Assembly: GCF_004363775.1 (NCBI RefSeq)
Contig: NZ_SNZE01000003.1
Coordinates: 62,001 to 126,000, forward strand
Length of the DNA: 64,000 nucleotides
From: Hydromonas duriensis
GTDB lineage: Bacteria > Pseudomonadota > Gammaproteobacteria > Burkholderiales > Burkholderiaceae
Direction: 5' to 3'
A model generated the notes under the pieces. It ran no database searches and had not been told where the DNA came from. It saw only the letters and a list, made by a program, of their open reading frames with translations. The number at the start of each line of letters is the position of its first letter. The first letter of the stretch is position 1. Positions 25,127 through 33,812 of the stretch are shown in pieces. The position numbers and the translations under genes are program-made.

Positions 25127-26044
25127 ATGAACACACACATGAAAATTTTTCCGCCTCAGTCGGTACCGAAAATCAACAACCTCCTCCTCATCGGCGCGGG
25201 CTTGATTGGCGGTTCGCTCACCCTTGCGCTCAAACAAGCAGGCGCGGTGAGGCACGTCATCGGCTCGGGGCGCAGCGCAGCGGTGATGGACGAAGCGATT
25301 CAATTGGGCATTGTCGATGCCGCCGTCATGGCCGATTCGGCTGAATTTATCCAAGCCGTGCGCACCGCCGACCTCATCGTACTCGCCATGCCTGTTGGGC
25401 AAACCCGCGCCGTGTGTGAAAAAATCGCCCCGCACCTGCAACCCGACACCGTCATCACCGATGTTGGCAGCACCAAAACCTCGGTTTATCAAGACGCGCA
25501 CGCCGCACTGGGCGATAAAATCAATCAATTCGTTCTCGCGCACCCCATCGCAGGACGCGAGCTCAACGGCCCCGCCGCCGCACTGGCCGATTTGTACGTC
25601 AACAAACGGGTCATGATTTGCCCGCACGCTGATAATCGCCCCGCCGACATCGACACCGTCGCCGCGCTGTGGCAAGCCACGGGCGCATTGGTCTACGAAC
25701 TGAGCCTCGCCGCACATGACGAAATTTTCGCCGCCGTCTCGCACCTGCCGCACGTCCTCGCTTACGCACTCATGAATCATGTTGCTGATTCCGACTTGTC
25801 GAACGACAAATTTGCCATGGCAGGCGCGGGTTTTCGTGATTTCACCCGCATCGCCGCCGCCAGCCCTGAGATGTGGCGTGATGTGTGTTTGGCGAATAAA
25901 AGTGCCATCGTTGCCGAAATGGATGCCTACTTGCAACACGCGCAACAACTGCGCGATGCAATAGTCGCGCAAGACGAGGATGAGATTTTGGAGCAGTTTA
26001 AAAAAGCCAGTGAAAAACGACTGGCTTGGGGTAAAGAACAATGA
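25127..26044 (+). CDS. tyrA: Prephenate dehydrogenase TyrA
   Basis: 305 residues. NAD(P)-binding GAGLIGGSL (about 24-32), DVGSTK and HPIAGRE (about 143-149) with the catalytic His, and AAVSHLPHVLAYAL, all as in TyrA. It oxidatively decarboxylates prephenate to 4-hydroxyphenylpyruvate (or arogenate to tyrosine). No ACT domain. In many relatives a hisC gene lies between pheA and tyrA; none is here. The stop overlaps the next ATG by 4 bases (ATGA). Confidence 0.95.
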   Translation: MNTHMKIFPPQSVPKINNLLLIGAGLIGGSLTLALKQAGAVRHVIGSGRSAAVMDEAIQLGIVDAAVMADSAEFIQAVRTADLIVLAMPVGQTRAVCEKIAPHLQPDTVITDVGSTKTSVYQDAHAALGDKINQFVLAHPIAGRELNGPAAALADLYVNKRVMICPHADNRPADIDTVAALWQATGALVYELSLAAHDEIFAAVSHLPHVLAYALMNHVADSDLSNDKFAMAGAGFRDFTRIAAASPEMWRDVCLANKSAIVAEMDAYLQHAQQLRDAIVAQDEDEILEQFKKASEKRLAWGKEQ

Positions 26045-26604
26045 CTGGCTTGATTGCGCAAGCGGCGTGGCGACCTGTGGATGATTACGGTTTGGAGCAT
26101 GTTCATGTTTTGGAAACGGGCATGGGTCTGCGCATCGACAGCCGCTTGTTGCGCGAACAGGAAGGACAAGTGTATAGCGCGGCGTACAGCATTCTATGCA
26201 CCGATGATTGGCGTTTTCAATTACTCGAACTGCGCGTCAGCAGCGACGGCATCCATACGCTAAAGCTGTCCATAGATGCCGATGGTGTATGGCACGACGG
26301 CGAAGGAGTTGAACACCCCGAATTATTTGGTTGCTTGGAAATTGATATTTCTGCTATCCCCTTCACCAACAGCCTCGCCATTGGCCGCTTGAAATTACAA
26401 GCTGGACAAAGCCAAGACATTCAAGCTGCATATATTCACTTGCCTGATTTAACAGTGAGCAAAATGCCGCAACGTTACACCGCTCATGGACAAGCACGCT
26501 ACACTTACGAAGGATTGTTTCGTGGCTTTCGCGCTGATTTGGCGGTGGATGAACATGGATTGGTTTTGGATTATCCAGAGACCTTTATTCGCTTGGTTTC
26601 GTGA
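26041..26604 (+). CDS. Putative glycolipid-binding family protein (DUF1089)
   Basis: 187 residues. WRPVDDYGLEHVHVLETG at the N-terminus, then YSAAYSILCTDDWRFQLLEL and a C-terminal QRYTAHGQARYTYEGLFRGF followed by DLAVDEHGLVLDYPETFIRL match the pattern of the putative glycolipid-binding family (PF06475). No signal peptide or membrane segment; a cytoplasmic beta-rich fold is expected. The function is unproven. Its start codon overlaps the tyrA stop, so it is translated with the aromatic-pathway genes, an unusual partner. Confidence 0.8.
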   Translation: MTGLIAQAAWRPVDDYGLEHVHVLETGMGLRIDSRLLREQEGQVYSAAYSILCTDDWRFQLLELRVSSDGIHTLKLSIDADGVWHDGEGVEHPELFGCLEIDISAIPFTNSLAIGRLKLQAGQSQDIQAAYIHLPDLTVSKMPQRYTAHGQARYTYEGLFRGFRADLAVDEHGLVLDYPETFIRLVS

Positions 26605-26692
26605 GGTCACTATAGGCAGTCTTTGACTGTTTTTCAAACTAGTGAATAATACCAGCATACTAAAGTGCAATGACTTTTACCGAGGAGGGCAA

Positions 26693-27532
26693 ATGAGAAC
26701 TTTTAAACTTAAAAAACTTATCGTATTAAGCATGTTTTGCTCATCTGTTGCTTACGCACAAAATTCAAATGAAAAATTATTAGGTCTATCTGAAATCGAG
26801 CTTATCAACAAATATATTCGCAGCAGCAATACTGAAAAACTATTTTTAGGCTCAGGCGTTACGGAATTAAGGAAAGGCTTTACTAAATATCGATTAGGTC
26901 AAGGAGGGTATTTTTCTTCAGGCACTTCGATGAAAGGTACTGTTAAAACATTCAAGAATTGGTGCATTTCAAATGGCGGCGAAATATTAGATGATCCGAA
27001 CGAAACGGAGCTTTCTTTTTACACAAACTATACTTTATATAAAAAAGCTGAAATTCAAAAACTTAGTAGTTTGTTTTGTAAGATGAACGACAAGAACTTT
27101 ACGTGGATATATGATGGTAATACTATAAATCAAGCAACTTCTTACAGTTCTCCTGAAAAATTTATCTATGTACTTGACTCAAGTACTCGTGATACCGCAA
27201 TTTTTGAGGGTCTTCAGCTCGCAGCATCCCTAACTGAATTACAGAACAAACAAAAGGAACAAGCACTTGCTTACCAAGAAAAACGCAATAAACAAAGACA
27301 ATGTTTAAGCCAAGAAAGAGCAATCGCCCTAAAGAGTTTAAGAGTTGGCTCAAAATTAGAAGATGGTAGTTTAGTCATTGAGCAAAAAAATGAAATGTTA
27401 CTTATCCAAAAACAAATTGGAACCATTTTTCAAAACCATTCCTCAAGCCCTGAAGTTAAAAGTTTTTGGGTTTTAAAAAGTGACCTAACAGCCGAACAAG
27501 TTGTCAATGACAGAAAATGTAGAAAGATATAA
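26693..27532 (+). CDS. Orphan AT-rich secreted protein
   Basis: 279 residues from ATG 26693, chosen for the strong GAGGAGGG 4-5 bases upstream. Signal peptide ([18 protein letters not shown], cut about residue 22) then a Lys/Asn/Ser-rich mature protein with four Cys (NWCISN, LFCKM, RQCLS and RKCRK) and a Lys/Gln-rich stretch (about 185-205, [20 protein letters not shown]) that may be helical. I do not recognise a family. Its codon use and AT-rich base composition differ sharply from the GC-richer pheA-tyrA and aroA genes on either side, which points to acquisition by transfer. The 3' end overlaps the aroA start region. Confidence 0.7.
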   Translation: MRTFKLKKLIVLSMFCSSVAYAQNSNEKLLGLSEIELINKYIRSSNTEKLFLGSGVTELRKGFTKYRLGQGGYFSSGTSMKGTVKTFKNWCISNGGEILDDPNETELSFYTNYTLYKKAEIQKLSSLFCKMNDKNFTWIYDGNTINQATSYSSPEKFIYVLDSSTRDTAIFEGLQLAASLTELQNKQKEQALAYQEKRNKQRQCLSQERAIALKSLRVGSKLEDGSLVIEQKNEMLLIQKQIGTIFQNHSSSPEVKSFWVLKSDLTAEQVVNDRKCRKI

Positions 27533-28835
27533 ATTGGAACACATCACCCTCCCCCCCGCCACCGCTGCCCGTGGCGACATCAAACTCCCCGGCTCTAAAA
27601 GCATTTCCAATCGCGTGTTATTGCTGGCCGCACTGTCGAAGAAAGGCGAAGTCACGCGCGTGCGTGATGTGCTTGATTCGGACGACACGCGGGTGATGCT
27701 AGATGCGCTGAATGTGTTGGGCGTTCAGGTTAAGCAAATCGCCGAGCACGATTACGACGTGACGGGTACGGGCGGTGACTTTCCAAATAAAAATGCCGAT
27801 TTGTTCATGGGCAACGCGGGTACGGCGATTCGGCCGTTGACGGCGGTGCTGGCGTTGCAAAAGGGCACGTATCATTTACATGGCGTGCCGCGCATGCATG
27901 AGCGGCCGATTGGTGATTTGATTGATGCCTTGCAGCAAATTGGTGTGCAAGTTGAGTACAAAGGTCATGCGGGTTATCCGCCGTTTGTGCTGTCGCCCGC
28001 GCAGTTGCCCGATGGTGACCTGAGCCTGTCGATTAAGGGCAATGTCTCGAGTCAGTTTTTAACGGCTGTTCTGATGGCCGCGCCGTTATTGAATCGCCGT
28101 GTGACGATTCATGTGGTCGGCGAGTTGATTTCTAAGCCGTATATTGAAATTACATTGAATCTCATGGCGCGTTTTGGCGTGCAAGTGACACGCGACGGCT
28201 GGTCGTCGTTCACGATTGAGGCGGGTGCGGCGTATGGGTCGCCCAAAGACATTTACGTGGAGGGTGATGCATCATCGGCCTCGTACTTTCTTGCGCTGGG
28301 TGCGCTCGGTGGTGGGCCGTTGCGCGTGACGGGCGTTGGTTTGTCAAGCATTCAAGGTGATGTGAAGTTCGCCAATGCCCTGCAACTCATGGGCGCAAAT
28401 GTGATGATGGGTGAGAATTGGATTGAAGTGCGCGGTATTGAAAATGGGCAACTGCGCGGCATTGAGCTGGATTGCAACCACATTCCCGATGCGGCCATGA
28501 CATTGGCCACCGCCGCCTTGTTTGCTCAAGGCACAACCAAGTTGACGAATATCGCTTCGTGGCGGGTGAAAGAAACCGACCGCCTCAGCGCGATGGCGAC
28601 TGAGTTGCGCAAGGTTGGGGCGACGGTGGAGGAAGGCGCAGATTACATCGTCATCACCCCACCCGCAGCGGATGGCTGGCGACATGCTCACATTGATACG
28701 TACGATGATCATCGCATGGCGATGTGTTTTTCGCTCGTGGCGTTGAGCGCGGTTGGCGTGACGATTAATGACCCGAAATGCGTGGGCAAAACCTTTCCGA
28801 CGTATTTTGAGGTGTTGTCAGGATTGCTTTCATAA
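27507..28835 (+). CDS. aroA: EPSP synthase AroA
   Basis: 3-phosphoshikimate 1-carboxyvinyltransferase, shikimate pathway. [17 protein letters not shown] (about 29-45 from ATG 27507) and [12 protein letters not shown] are the substrate-binding signatures, and the C-terminal [12 protein letters not shown] is also typical. The start is uncertain: TTG 27501, ATG 27507 or TTG 27534. The last gives a product beginning with EHITLPPAT, which matches the usual length in Burkholderiales, while the first two codons lie inside the 3' end of the foreign orphan gene. ATG 27507 is given. Relatives usually have cmk and rpsA next; here an epimerase follows. Confidence 0.93.
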   Translation: MTENVERYKLEHITLPPATAARGDIKLPGSKSISNRVLLLAALSKKGEVTRVRDVLDSDDTRVMLDALNVLGVQVKQIAEHDYDVTGTGGDFPNKNADLFMGNAGTAIRPLTAVLALQKGTYHLHGVPRMHERPIGDLIDALQQIGVQVEYKGHAGYPPFVLSPAQLPDGDLSLSIKGNVSSQFLTAVLMAAPLLNRRVTIHVVGELISKPYIEITLNLMARFGVQVTRDGWSSFTIEAGAAYGSPKDIYVEGDASSASYFLALGALGGGPLRVTGVGLSSIQGDVKFANALQLMGANVMMGENWIEVRGIENGQLRGIELDCNHIPDAAMTLATAALFAQGTTKLTNIASWRVKETDRLSAMATELRKVGATVEEGADYIVITPPAADGWRHAHIDTYDDHRMAMCFSLVALSAVGVTINDPKCVGKTFPTYFEVLSGLLS

Positions 28836-28839
28836 AACC

Positions 28840-29562
28840 ATGAACAACATTCAAGCCCAAACATTCGGCGGTCAAATCCTCCGCGCCCATCTGCTCGGTA
28901 AAGAGATTTTTTATTGCCCTGAGGTGTTACAATCGGCGCCCACGCCTGCTCGTGGTGGCGTGCCTGTGTTGTTTCCACAATTTGGCACTTTGGGTGCATT
29001 GCCCAAGCATGGTTTTGCCCGCACGTTGGATTGGCAGGTGTTTTCGATGCTTGAGGGCTGTGTGTCCGCCAACCTGTTGTTGACCGAGCAAGAGAATTGG
29101 CCACATCGGGCGCAATTGAATGTGGATGCCTCGGTTGAAGATGAGCACGTTGCGATATATTTTGAGGTGCGCAATGTCGGCGAGACGGCTTTCACATGGA
29201 CGGGCGGCTTGCATCCGTATTTTTTGGTGGGTGATGTGCTAAAAACGCGCGTGGAGGGTTTGTTGGATACGCCCGTTTTAGACTTCGGTGCGCAACAACT
29301 GGAAACGCGCGACATCGACCAGCACCATCCGATTTCGCCATCCATTCGCTTGTATTCGCCGAATATGAATGTGCAATTAACGCAAAGCGGTTTTGATGCG
29401 TGGCAGGTGTGGAACCCATCCGCGCAGCATGCCTTACAAGACATTCCTCATGCCGATTGGCAACGCTTTGTTTGTGTTGAGCCTGTTGTGCTGACGCCCA
29501 AGACCCTCGCGCCGAATGAAACGTGGGTCGGGCAACTGACGATTACTTTAATAGATGAATAG
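28840..29562 (+). CDS. D-hexose-6-phosphate mutarotase (aldose 1-epimerase family)
   Basis: 240 residues from ATG 28840, 4 bases after the aroA stop. YeaD-type epimerase fold: GVPVLFPQFG (about 42-51) with HGFARTLDW carrying a catalytic-region His, then HPYFLVGD (second His region) and CVEPVVLTP near the C-terminus holding the catalytic Glu. It would interconvert anomers of glucose-6-phosphate. Translationally linked to aroA by proximity only. Confidence 0.87.
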   Translation: MNNIQAQTFGGQILRAHLLGKEIFYCPEVLQSAPTPARGGVPVLFPQFGTLGALPKHGFARTLDWQVFSMLEGCVSANLLLTEQENWPHRAQLNVDASVEDEHVAIYFEVRNVGETAFTWTGGLHPYFLVGDVLKTRVEGLLDTPVLDFGAQQLETRDIDQHHPISPSIRLYSPNMNVQLTQSGFDAWQVWNPSAQHALQDIPHADWQRFVCVEPVVLTPKTLAPNETWVGQLTITLIDE

Positions 29563-29571
29563 ATTGCATAC

Positions 29572-30120
29572 ATGGCTCTGAAACACACGATTTTTAAAGT
29601 TGAATTATCAATCGCCGATATGGATCGGCATTATTACGAAACACACAGTTTGACCGTGGCACAACATCCATCCGAAACCGAAGAACGCATGATGGTTCGG
29701 GTTTTGGCGTTTGCGCGTCACGCGCACGAGCGGCTGGTGTTTGGCAAGGGTTTGTCGACTGACGACGAGCCTGATTTATGGCAAAAAGACTATACCGAGG
29801 CGATTAATGTGTGGATTGATGTCGGCTTGCCTGATGAGAAGCGCATTCGCAAGGCATGTGGACGTTCCGACAATGTTGTTGTGTATTTATACGGCGGCAA
29901 CATCGCGGATATGTGGTGGAAAGACAACGCGTCAAAAATCAAACAATTGGCAAAAGTGTCGGTGTTCAATCTGCCCGATACTGAACCGCTGAAACAATTG
30001 GTTAAACGCAATATGACTTTGCAATGCAGCATCCAAGACGGTGAAATGTGGCTCAGTGACGAGGCGGGGGCGCATTTGATGCACGTTGATGTGTTGCAAA
30101 CGGCGGCCGCCTTAACTTAG
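29572..30120 (+). CDS. YaeQ family protein
   Basis: 182 residues, the family's usual size. MALKHTIFKVELSIADMDRH, HPSETEERMMVRVLAFARHA, DEPDLWQKDYT and WIDVGLPDEKRIRKAC are diagnostic. The fold is related to PD-(D/E)XK nucleases (Glu/Asp and Lys in the E-x-D-LW and D-K-like positions), but the cellular role of YaeQ is not settled. Starts 9 bases after the mutarotase stop; same operon. Confidence 0.92.
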   Translation: MALKHTIFKVELSIADMDRHYYETHSLTVAQHPSETEERMMVRVLAFARHAHERLVFGKGLSTDDEPDLWQKDYTEAINVWIDVGLPDEKRIRKACGRSDNVVVYLYGGNIADMWWKDNASKIKQLAKVSVFNLPDTEPLKQLVKRNMTLQCSIQDGEMWLSDEAGAHLMHVDVLQTAAALT

Positions 30121-30137
30121 TTCGATTATGAGGTTGA

Positions 30138-30782
30138 TTAGTGAATGTTGTTGAGTGCCAATAGCTGCTTGACATCATGCACGATGCTGTCCGCCGATGC
30201 GCCGTAAGGCACAGACACCCGCGTGCGACCCGTGCTGTCAATCAGGTACAAATTGGCGGTGTGGTTCATGGTGTAAAACTCGCCTGTACCGACTTTTTCA
30301 AAAGTCACATTGTAGGCCTTGGCCACTTCCTTGGTGCGCGTCAGGTCGGTCGATACACCAATAAAACTGGGGTCAAACGCTGCGGTATATGCGTTCAAAA
30401 TTGACGCGGTGTCGCGCTCGGGGTCTACGCTAAGAAAGACAACGCGCAATAGATTCGGGTCTACGCCCTCTTTTTGCAAGGCTTGCTTAACCAATTTCAT
30501 CGTGCCCATCGTTGTGGGACACACTTCTGGGCATTGCGTAAAGCCAAAAAACAGCGCGGTGACGTGATTGGGCAAGGCCGCGTTCAGTTGCAATGGCTGC
30601 CCCGCCGCGGTGGTCAATTCAACTGATGTTTGCAAGCCTGCGCCGCTGACGTTTTGATTCAAAAACTGCGGGGCAGGACTGCATGCCGTCAAGCCCAATG
30701 CAGTGAAGCCTAACGCCGTCCACACATGCGCTCTGAAAATAGGGTTCAAAAAATAGCTTAATAAACAACTGAACCATTTCAT
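30138..30782 (-). CDS. SCO1/SenC family copper chaperone lipoprotein
   Basis: 214 residues. A lipoprotein signal ending LGLTACSP (lipidated Cys about 34) or membrane anchor is followed by a thioredoxin-fold domain. FTQCPEVCPTTMG (about 77-89) holds the C-x3-C copper ligands, and the later His in YTMNHTANLYLID completes the site. Sco proteins deliver copper to the CuA centre of cytochrome c oxidase at the periplasmic face. No oxidase genes are in the window. Overlaps the end of the methyltransferase gene by 4 bases. Confidence 0.92.
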   Translation of the reverse strand: MKWFSCLLSYFLNPIFRAHVWTALGFTALGLTACSPAPQFLNQNVSGAGLQTSVELTTAAGQPLQLNAALPNHVTALFFGFTQCPEVCPTTMGTMKLVKQALQKEGVDPNLLRVVFLSVDPERDTASILNAYTAAFDPSFIGVSTDLTRTKEVAKAYNVTFEKVGTGEFYTMNHTANLYLIDSTGRTRVSVPYGASADSIVHDVKQLLALNNIH

Positions 30783-31591
30783 TTAAATGTTCTCCTGTGT
30801 TCCAATTGAGCCGTGAGGCTTTCCAAAGAAACGGTGTGTTCCGTGCGTTCAGATTTGGGTGCTGTGGGCTGCCACACTTGACCGTAGAGCACTTGTAAGC
30901 TGAGGTCTCGCAAGCCGTTGTCAAACAAATGTCGCAGCCGCTCTTTCCAAGGCTCGGCCGATGCCGTGTCCATGTGGCGCAAAGCAGGTACAAAAGCCGT
31001 CACATCATGCCACGTGGTATTGAAGTCGCTGTATGACAAGGGTACGGCTTCCACATCCAACACAGGCAGTCCGAAGCGTAAGTCTTGCAAGCGTGCGCCC
31101 GCATCCATGATGCTGGGCCAATGCCCCAGCAGTTCCAGCCATTCAGGTTGTGCATTGACCAGCTCGGGTAAACCGCCCGCCGCAAGGGTGGCGAACAACA
31201 AAACGCCATCATCGGCGAACCATGCGGGTAAGCATGCCAAGGCTTGTAAAACGTCCTCGGCGGCATCCAACACCAACGGCGCGAAGACCAACTGCGCGGC
31301 GGGTTGATGTGCTGCTCCCGTGCTTAATTGCGCCCATGTTTGACGTGTAAAACCGATGCCCACAGTGCTTTTTAATCGCTCTAACAAGGGCAGCGATGTG
31401 TTCGCGCGGTCGCTCAACTGCCATTGTGCGCATGTTGCTGTTAAGCCCGCTTGCACAAAATATGTTTTAGGCAACGGCGCAGGGCTAATTTCGCGCATCA
31501 GTGTTGGCAAAATTTTAATCGACACACTGCGTTCAATCAAACCTTGGGCAACATAATGCACCAGTGCGGCGGGGATATTCGGTGAGTTCAT
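30779..31591 (-). CDS. BioC-like methyltransferase
   Basis: 270 residues from ATG 31591; the longer frame upstream lies in tandem repeats and is not family-like. It resembles the malonyl-ACP O-methyltransferase/BioC group by overall layout: a C-terminal GLRDLSLQVLYGQVWQP resembling the conserved BioC tail, and FADDGVLLFATLAAGGLPEL as the motif around strand 4-5 (usually L.PGG.L.FST.G..TL.EL). However, the N-terminal SAM-binding glycine motif (D-x-G-x-G-x-G) is not visible, so the enzyme may be inactive or degenerate. Coupled by a 4-base overlap to the SCO gene; divergent from comF. Confidence 0.7.
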   Translation of the reverse strand: MNSPNIPAALVHYVAQGLIERSVSIKILPTLMREISPAPLPKTYFVQAGLTATCAQWQLSDRANTSLPLLERLKSTVGIGFTRQTWAQLSTGAAHQPAAQLVFAPLVLDAAEDVLQALACLPAWFADDGVLLFATLAAGGLPELVNAQPEWLELLGHWPSIMDAGARLQDLRFGLPVLDVEAVPLSYSDFNTTWHDVTAFVPALRHMDTASAEPWKERLRHLFDNGLRDLSLQVLYGQVWQPTAPKSERTEHTVSLESLTAQLEHRRTFK

Positions 31592-31640
31592 GGGGTATAA
31601 GGCGTGATAGGACGTAATAAGGCGTAATAAGTCATGATAA
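31591..31640. repeat. Five-unit 10-bp tandem repeat
   Basis: TGGGGTATAA, GGCGTGATAG, GACGTAATAA, GGCGTAATAA, GTCATGATAA run head to tail in exact 10-base register (consensus GGCGTAATAA). The block fills the space between two divergent start codons (31591 and 31650), one unit per helical turn. Confidence 0.75.
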
Positions 31641-31649
31641 GATGAAACT

Positions 31650-32408
31650 ATGAAAAACAGCATTCTATCATGGTCGCATCAGTCCACCCTACGGCTCCGC
31701 AACCGCTTGGCGCGTTGGGTGGGCGGCTGCGTTCATTGTGGCGCATCAGGGCGAGCCAGTGATTTTTCGCCGCGTTTGTGTCAACAATGCGCCGATGGTT
31801 TAACGGGACGCTCGGCGTACCGTTGCCAAAGCTGCGCGGTTGTTTTGACAACGAATGACGCTCAATGTCTCAGTTGCTTGCAATCACCACCGCCCGTGCG
31901 TTACACATTCGCTTTTGCCGATTATCACGGCGCGTTGCAACACCTGATTTTGAATTATAAATTTCACCATATGCTGCAAGCCGCGCCTGCGCTGGGCGAT
32001 GCGTTACAAAGCACGCTTCTTCCTTATGTGAGCGCGCATGCCCCAGACCTGATGATGCCCGTGCCGCAGTTCAATGCGCTTACGCACCAGCGAGGTTTTG
32101 TGCCGTTGAATCATGTGTTGAAGCAAATTGTCTGGGCGCGGGGACAACCGTCACCCCTACTCGCATTTGATGCGAGCATTCGCTTACATCATGCCGCCTT
32201 GCAAGTGTCCAGCAGCCCTGAGCAACGCCGAAAGCAAATCAAAGGCGCGTTCGCGGTCACGCGCGATTTAACGGGGCAACGTGTCTTGTTGATTGATGAT
32301 GTGTACACCACGGGGGCGACACTGCATGAGTTGGCGTCGGTGTGTTTGGCCGCAGGTGCAAAAAGCGTGGACGCGCTTGTGTTGGCACGGGCGCGACGCG
32401 TAAAATGA
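31650..32408 (+). CDS. comF: ComF family phosphoribosyltransferase-like protein
   Basis: 252 residues. The N-terminal zinc-finger-like part has Cys pairs (CVHCGA, CQQCAD, CQSC, CLSC), and the C-terminal phosphoribosyltransferase domain has the PRPP loop VLLIDDVYTTGAT (about 211-223). ComF proteins take part in uptake of transforming DNA, probably with PriA, in naturally competent bacteria. Most proteobacteria keep the gene whether or not they are competent. No other competence genes are seen here. Confidence 0.92.
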   Translation: MKNSILSWSHQSTLRLRNRLARWVGGCVHCGASGRASDFSPRLCQQCADGLTGRSAYRCQSCAVVLTTNDAQCLSCLQSPPPVRYTFAFADYHGALQHLILNYKFHHMLQAAPALGDALQSTLLPYVSAHAPDLMMPVPQFNALTHQRGFVPLNHVLKQIVWARGQPSPLLAFDASIRLHHAALQVSSSPEQRRKQIKGAFAVTRDLTGQRVLLIDDVYTTGATLHELASVCLAAGAKSVDALVLARARRVK

Positions 32409-32453
32409 GCGCCATTCGTTGGCTTCGCCCAATTCCATCGTAGAAAGAGTCAT

Positions 32454-33797
32454 ATGACCGTTGAACACATCAACCAGCTGTATCAGCAAAAACGCTTTGA
32501 TGAGGCGGAGCAGGCCGCCAAGCAACTTTTGCATCATGAGCCGCATAATGTAGACGCCTTGTATGTGTTCGCTCTTGTGATGCAGGCACAAATGCAATTT
32601 GCCAAAGCCCTTGAACTGATATTGAAGCTGCTTGAGCTTAATCCGAATCATCTGTTTGCTCACACTGTTTTAACCTTTTGTTGCGCCCAATTGGGATTGG
32701 CTGATTTGGCTTTACCTTACTTGCAGCGACGCGAGCAGAGCAACGTTGCGGGTGAGCAGTCTTGGCTCGCAGGGTTGTATACAAATTTAGCCATGTATGA
32801 CAAGGCGCTTTCAATTCAACAGGCCGCGAGTCTAGCCCACCCCGATGACCCTTATGCCCAATACACCATGGGCACCATCCAAATGGCGGCGGGGCAGACT
32901 GCGGTGGGCATGTTGAATTATCGGCATCTTGCCAGTCGAAAAATGTTTCGAACTTTCCGCCAAGACTTGTTGAACCAAGGTTGGAACGTTGAGCAATACT
33001 GGGAAGGTGAGTCCGTTGTAGGCAAAACCATTTTGCTGTTTCCCGTGGGGGGCTATGGCGATTACATGCAATTTTGCCGTTATGTCAAAGGGTTAAAGGC
33101 ATTGGGGGCGAAGCGTATTCTTGGCTTGGTTTACAACCACCGCATTCACGGTCTATTGCGCTCGTGCGCAGATTTAGAAATCATAGACAACCATAATGGT
33201 CATGAATTTGACTGCTGGACGGACCCATTTGGGTTGTGTGCTTATTTGCATCCTAAATTCGGCTATCTCGCCCAACCCAAGTATTTGACCGCCCCCGTGT
33301 CAGCATCGGCCGAGGAGCTGGTTCAGAACATTCGAATCCGAGCCGCAGGTCGGCGTTGCATTGGTCTGGCTTGGCATAGCGAAACACACGATGCTGTTGG
33401 GCGTAACATTCCGTTGGCAAACTTATTGCCGTTGTTTGGTATGCCAAACGTGCATTGGGTTATCTTTCAACGCGGCGTTGCTTTAACCGAATTTCAAAAC
33501 ACAGGGCTGGCTTCGCTGTGCACGGTGGTGGATGAGGATGTCACTTTTGACGAAGCGGCGGCGATTGTCAGCGGCTTGGATGGTGTGGCGTCGATAGACT
33601 CGTTTATGACGCATCTGTCGGGCAGCATCGGGCAAAAAGTATATTTCCTCGCGGGTCGTTCACTTGATTGGCGACACATGAATGAGGAAACCGTGTCGTT
33701 ATGGTATCCCAACACCACCATCATTCGTCAACCAACGCTGGGCGACTGGCGCGGCGTGATTCAGCAACTTCAAGTTGACCTGAATCTCAGTATTTAA
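32454..33797 (+). CDS. TPR protein with GT-B (glycosyltransferase-like) domain
   Basis: 447 residues. The first about 150 form TPR helices (FDEAEQAAKQLLHHEPHNVDAL, FAKALELILKLLELNPNH, YDKALSIQQAASLAHPDD, each with the usual A/P spacing). The rest resembles the glycosyltransferase 9/41-like GT-B module found after TPRs in O-GlcNAc-transferase-like and flagellin-modifying proteins: LLFPVGGYGDYMQF, RCIGLAWHSE, DGVASIDSFMTHLSG. The D-(S/T)-x-x-x-H-(L/V) pattern near the end is the nucleotide-sugar binding site in heptosyltransferase relatives. A donor and target cannot be assigned. Confidence 0.7.
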   Translation: MTVEHINQLYQQKRFDEAEQAAKQLLHHEPHNVDALYVFALVMQAQMQFAKALELILKLLELNPNHLFAHTVLTFCCAQLGLADLALPYLQRREQSNVAGEQSWLAGLYTNLAMYDKALSIQQAASLAHPDDPYAQYTMGTIQMAAGQTAVGMLNYRHLASRKMFRTFRQDLLNQGWNVEQYWEGESVVGKTILLFPVGGYGDYMQFCRYVKGLKALGAKRILGLVYNHRIHGLLRSCADLEIIDNHNGHEFDCWTDPFGLCAYLHPKFGYLAQPKYLTAPVSASAEELVQNIRIRAAGRRCIGLAWHSETHDAVGRNIPLANLLPLFGMPNVHWVIFQRGVALTEFQNTGLASLCTVVDEDVTFDEAAAIVSGLDGVASIDSFMTHLSGSIGQKVYFLAGRSLDWRHMNEETVSLWYPNTTIIRQPTLGDWRGVIQQLQVDLNLSI

Positions 33798-33812
33798 CCT
33801 CTCGAAAGTCCC

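Noticed and set aside
25043-26041. 332-codon open frame on the minus strand opposite tyrA
   Set aside because: It mirrors a clear tyrA gene; the translation has no family motifs and owes its length to the GC-rich codon pattern of tyrA.
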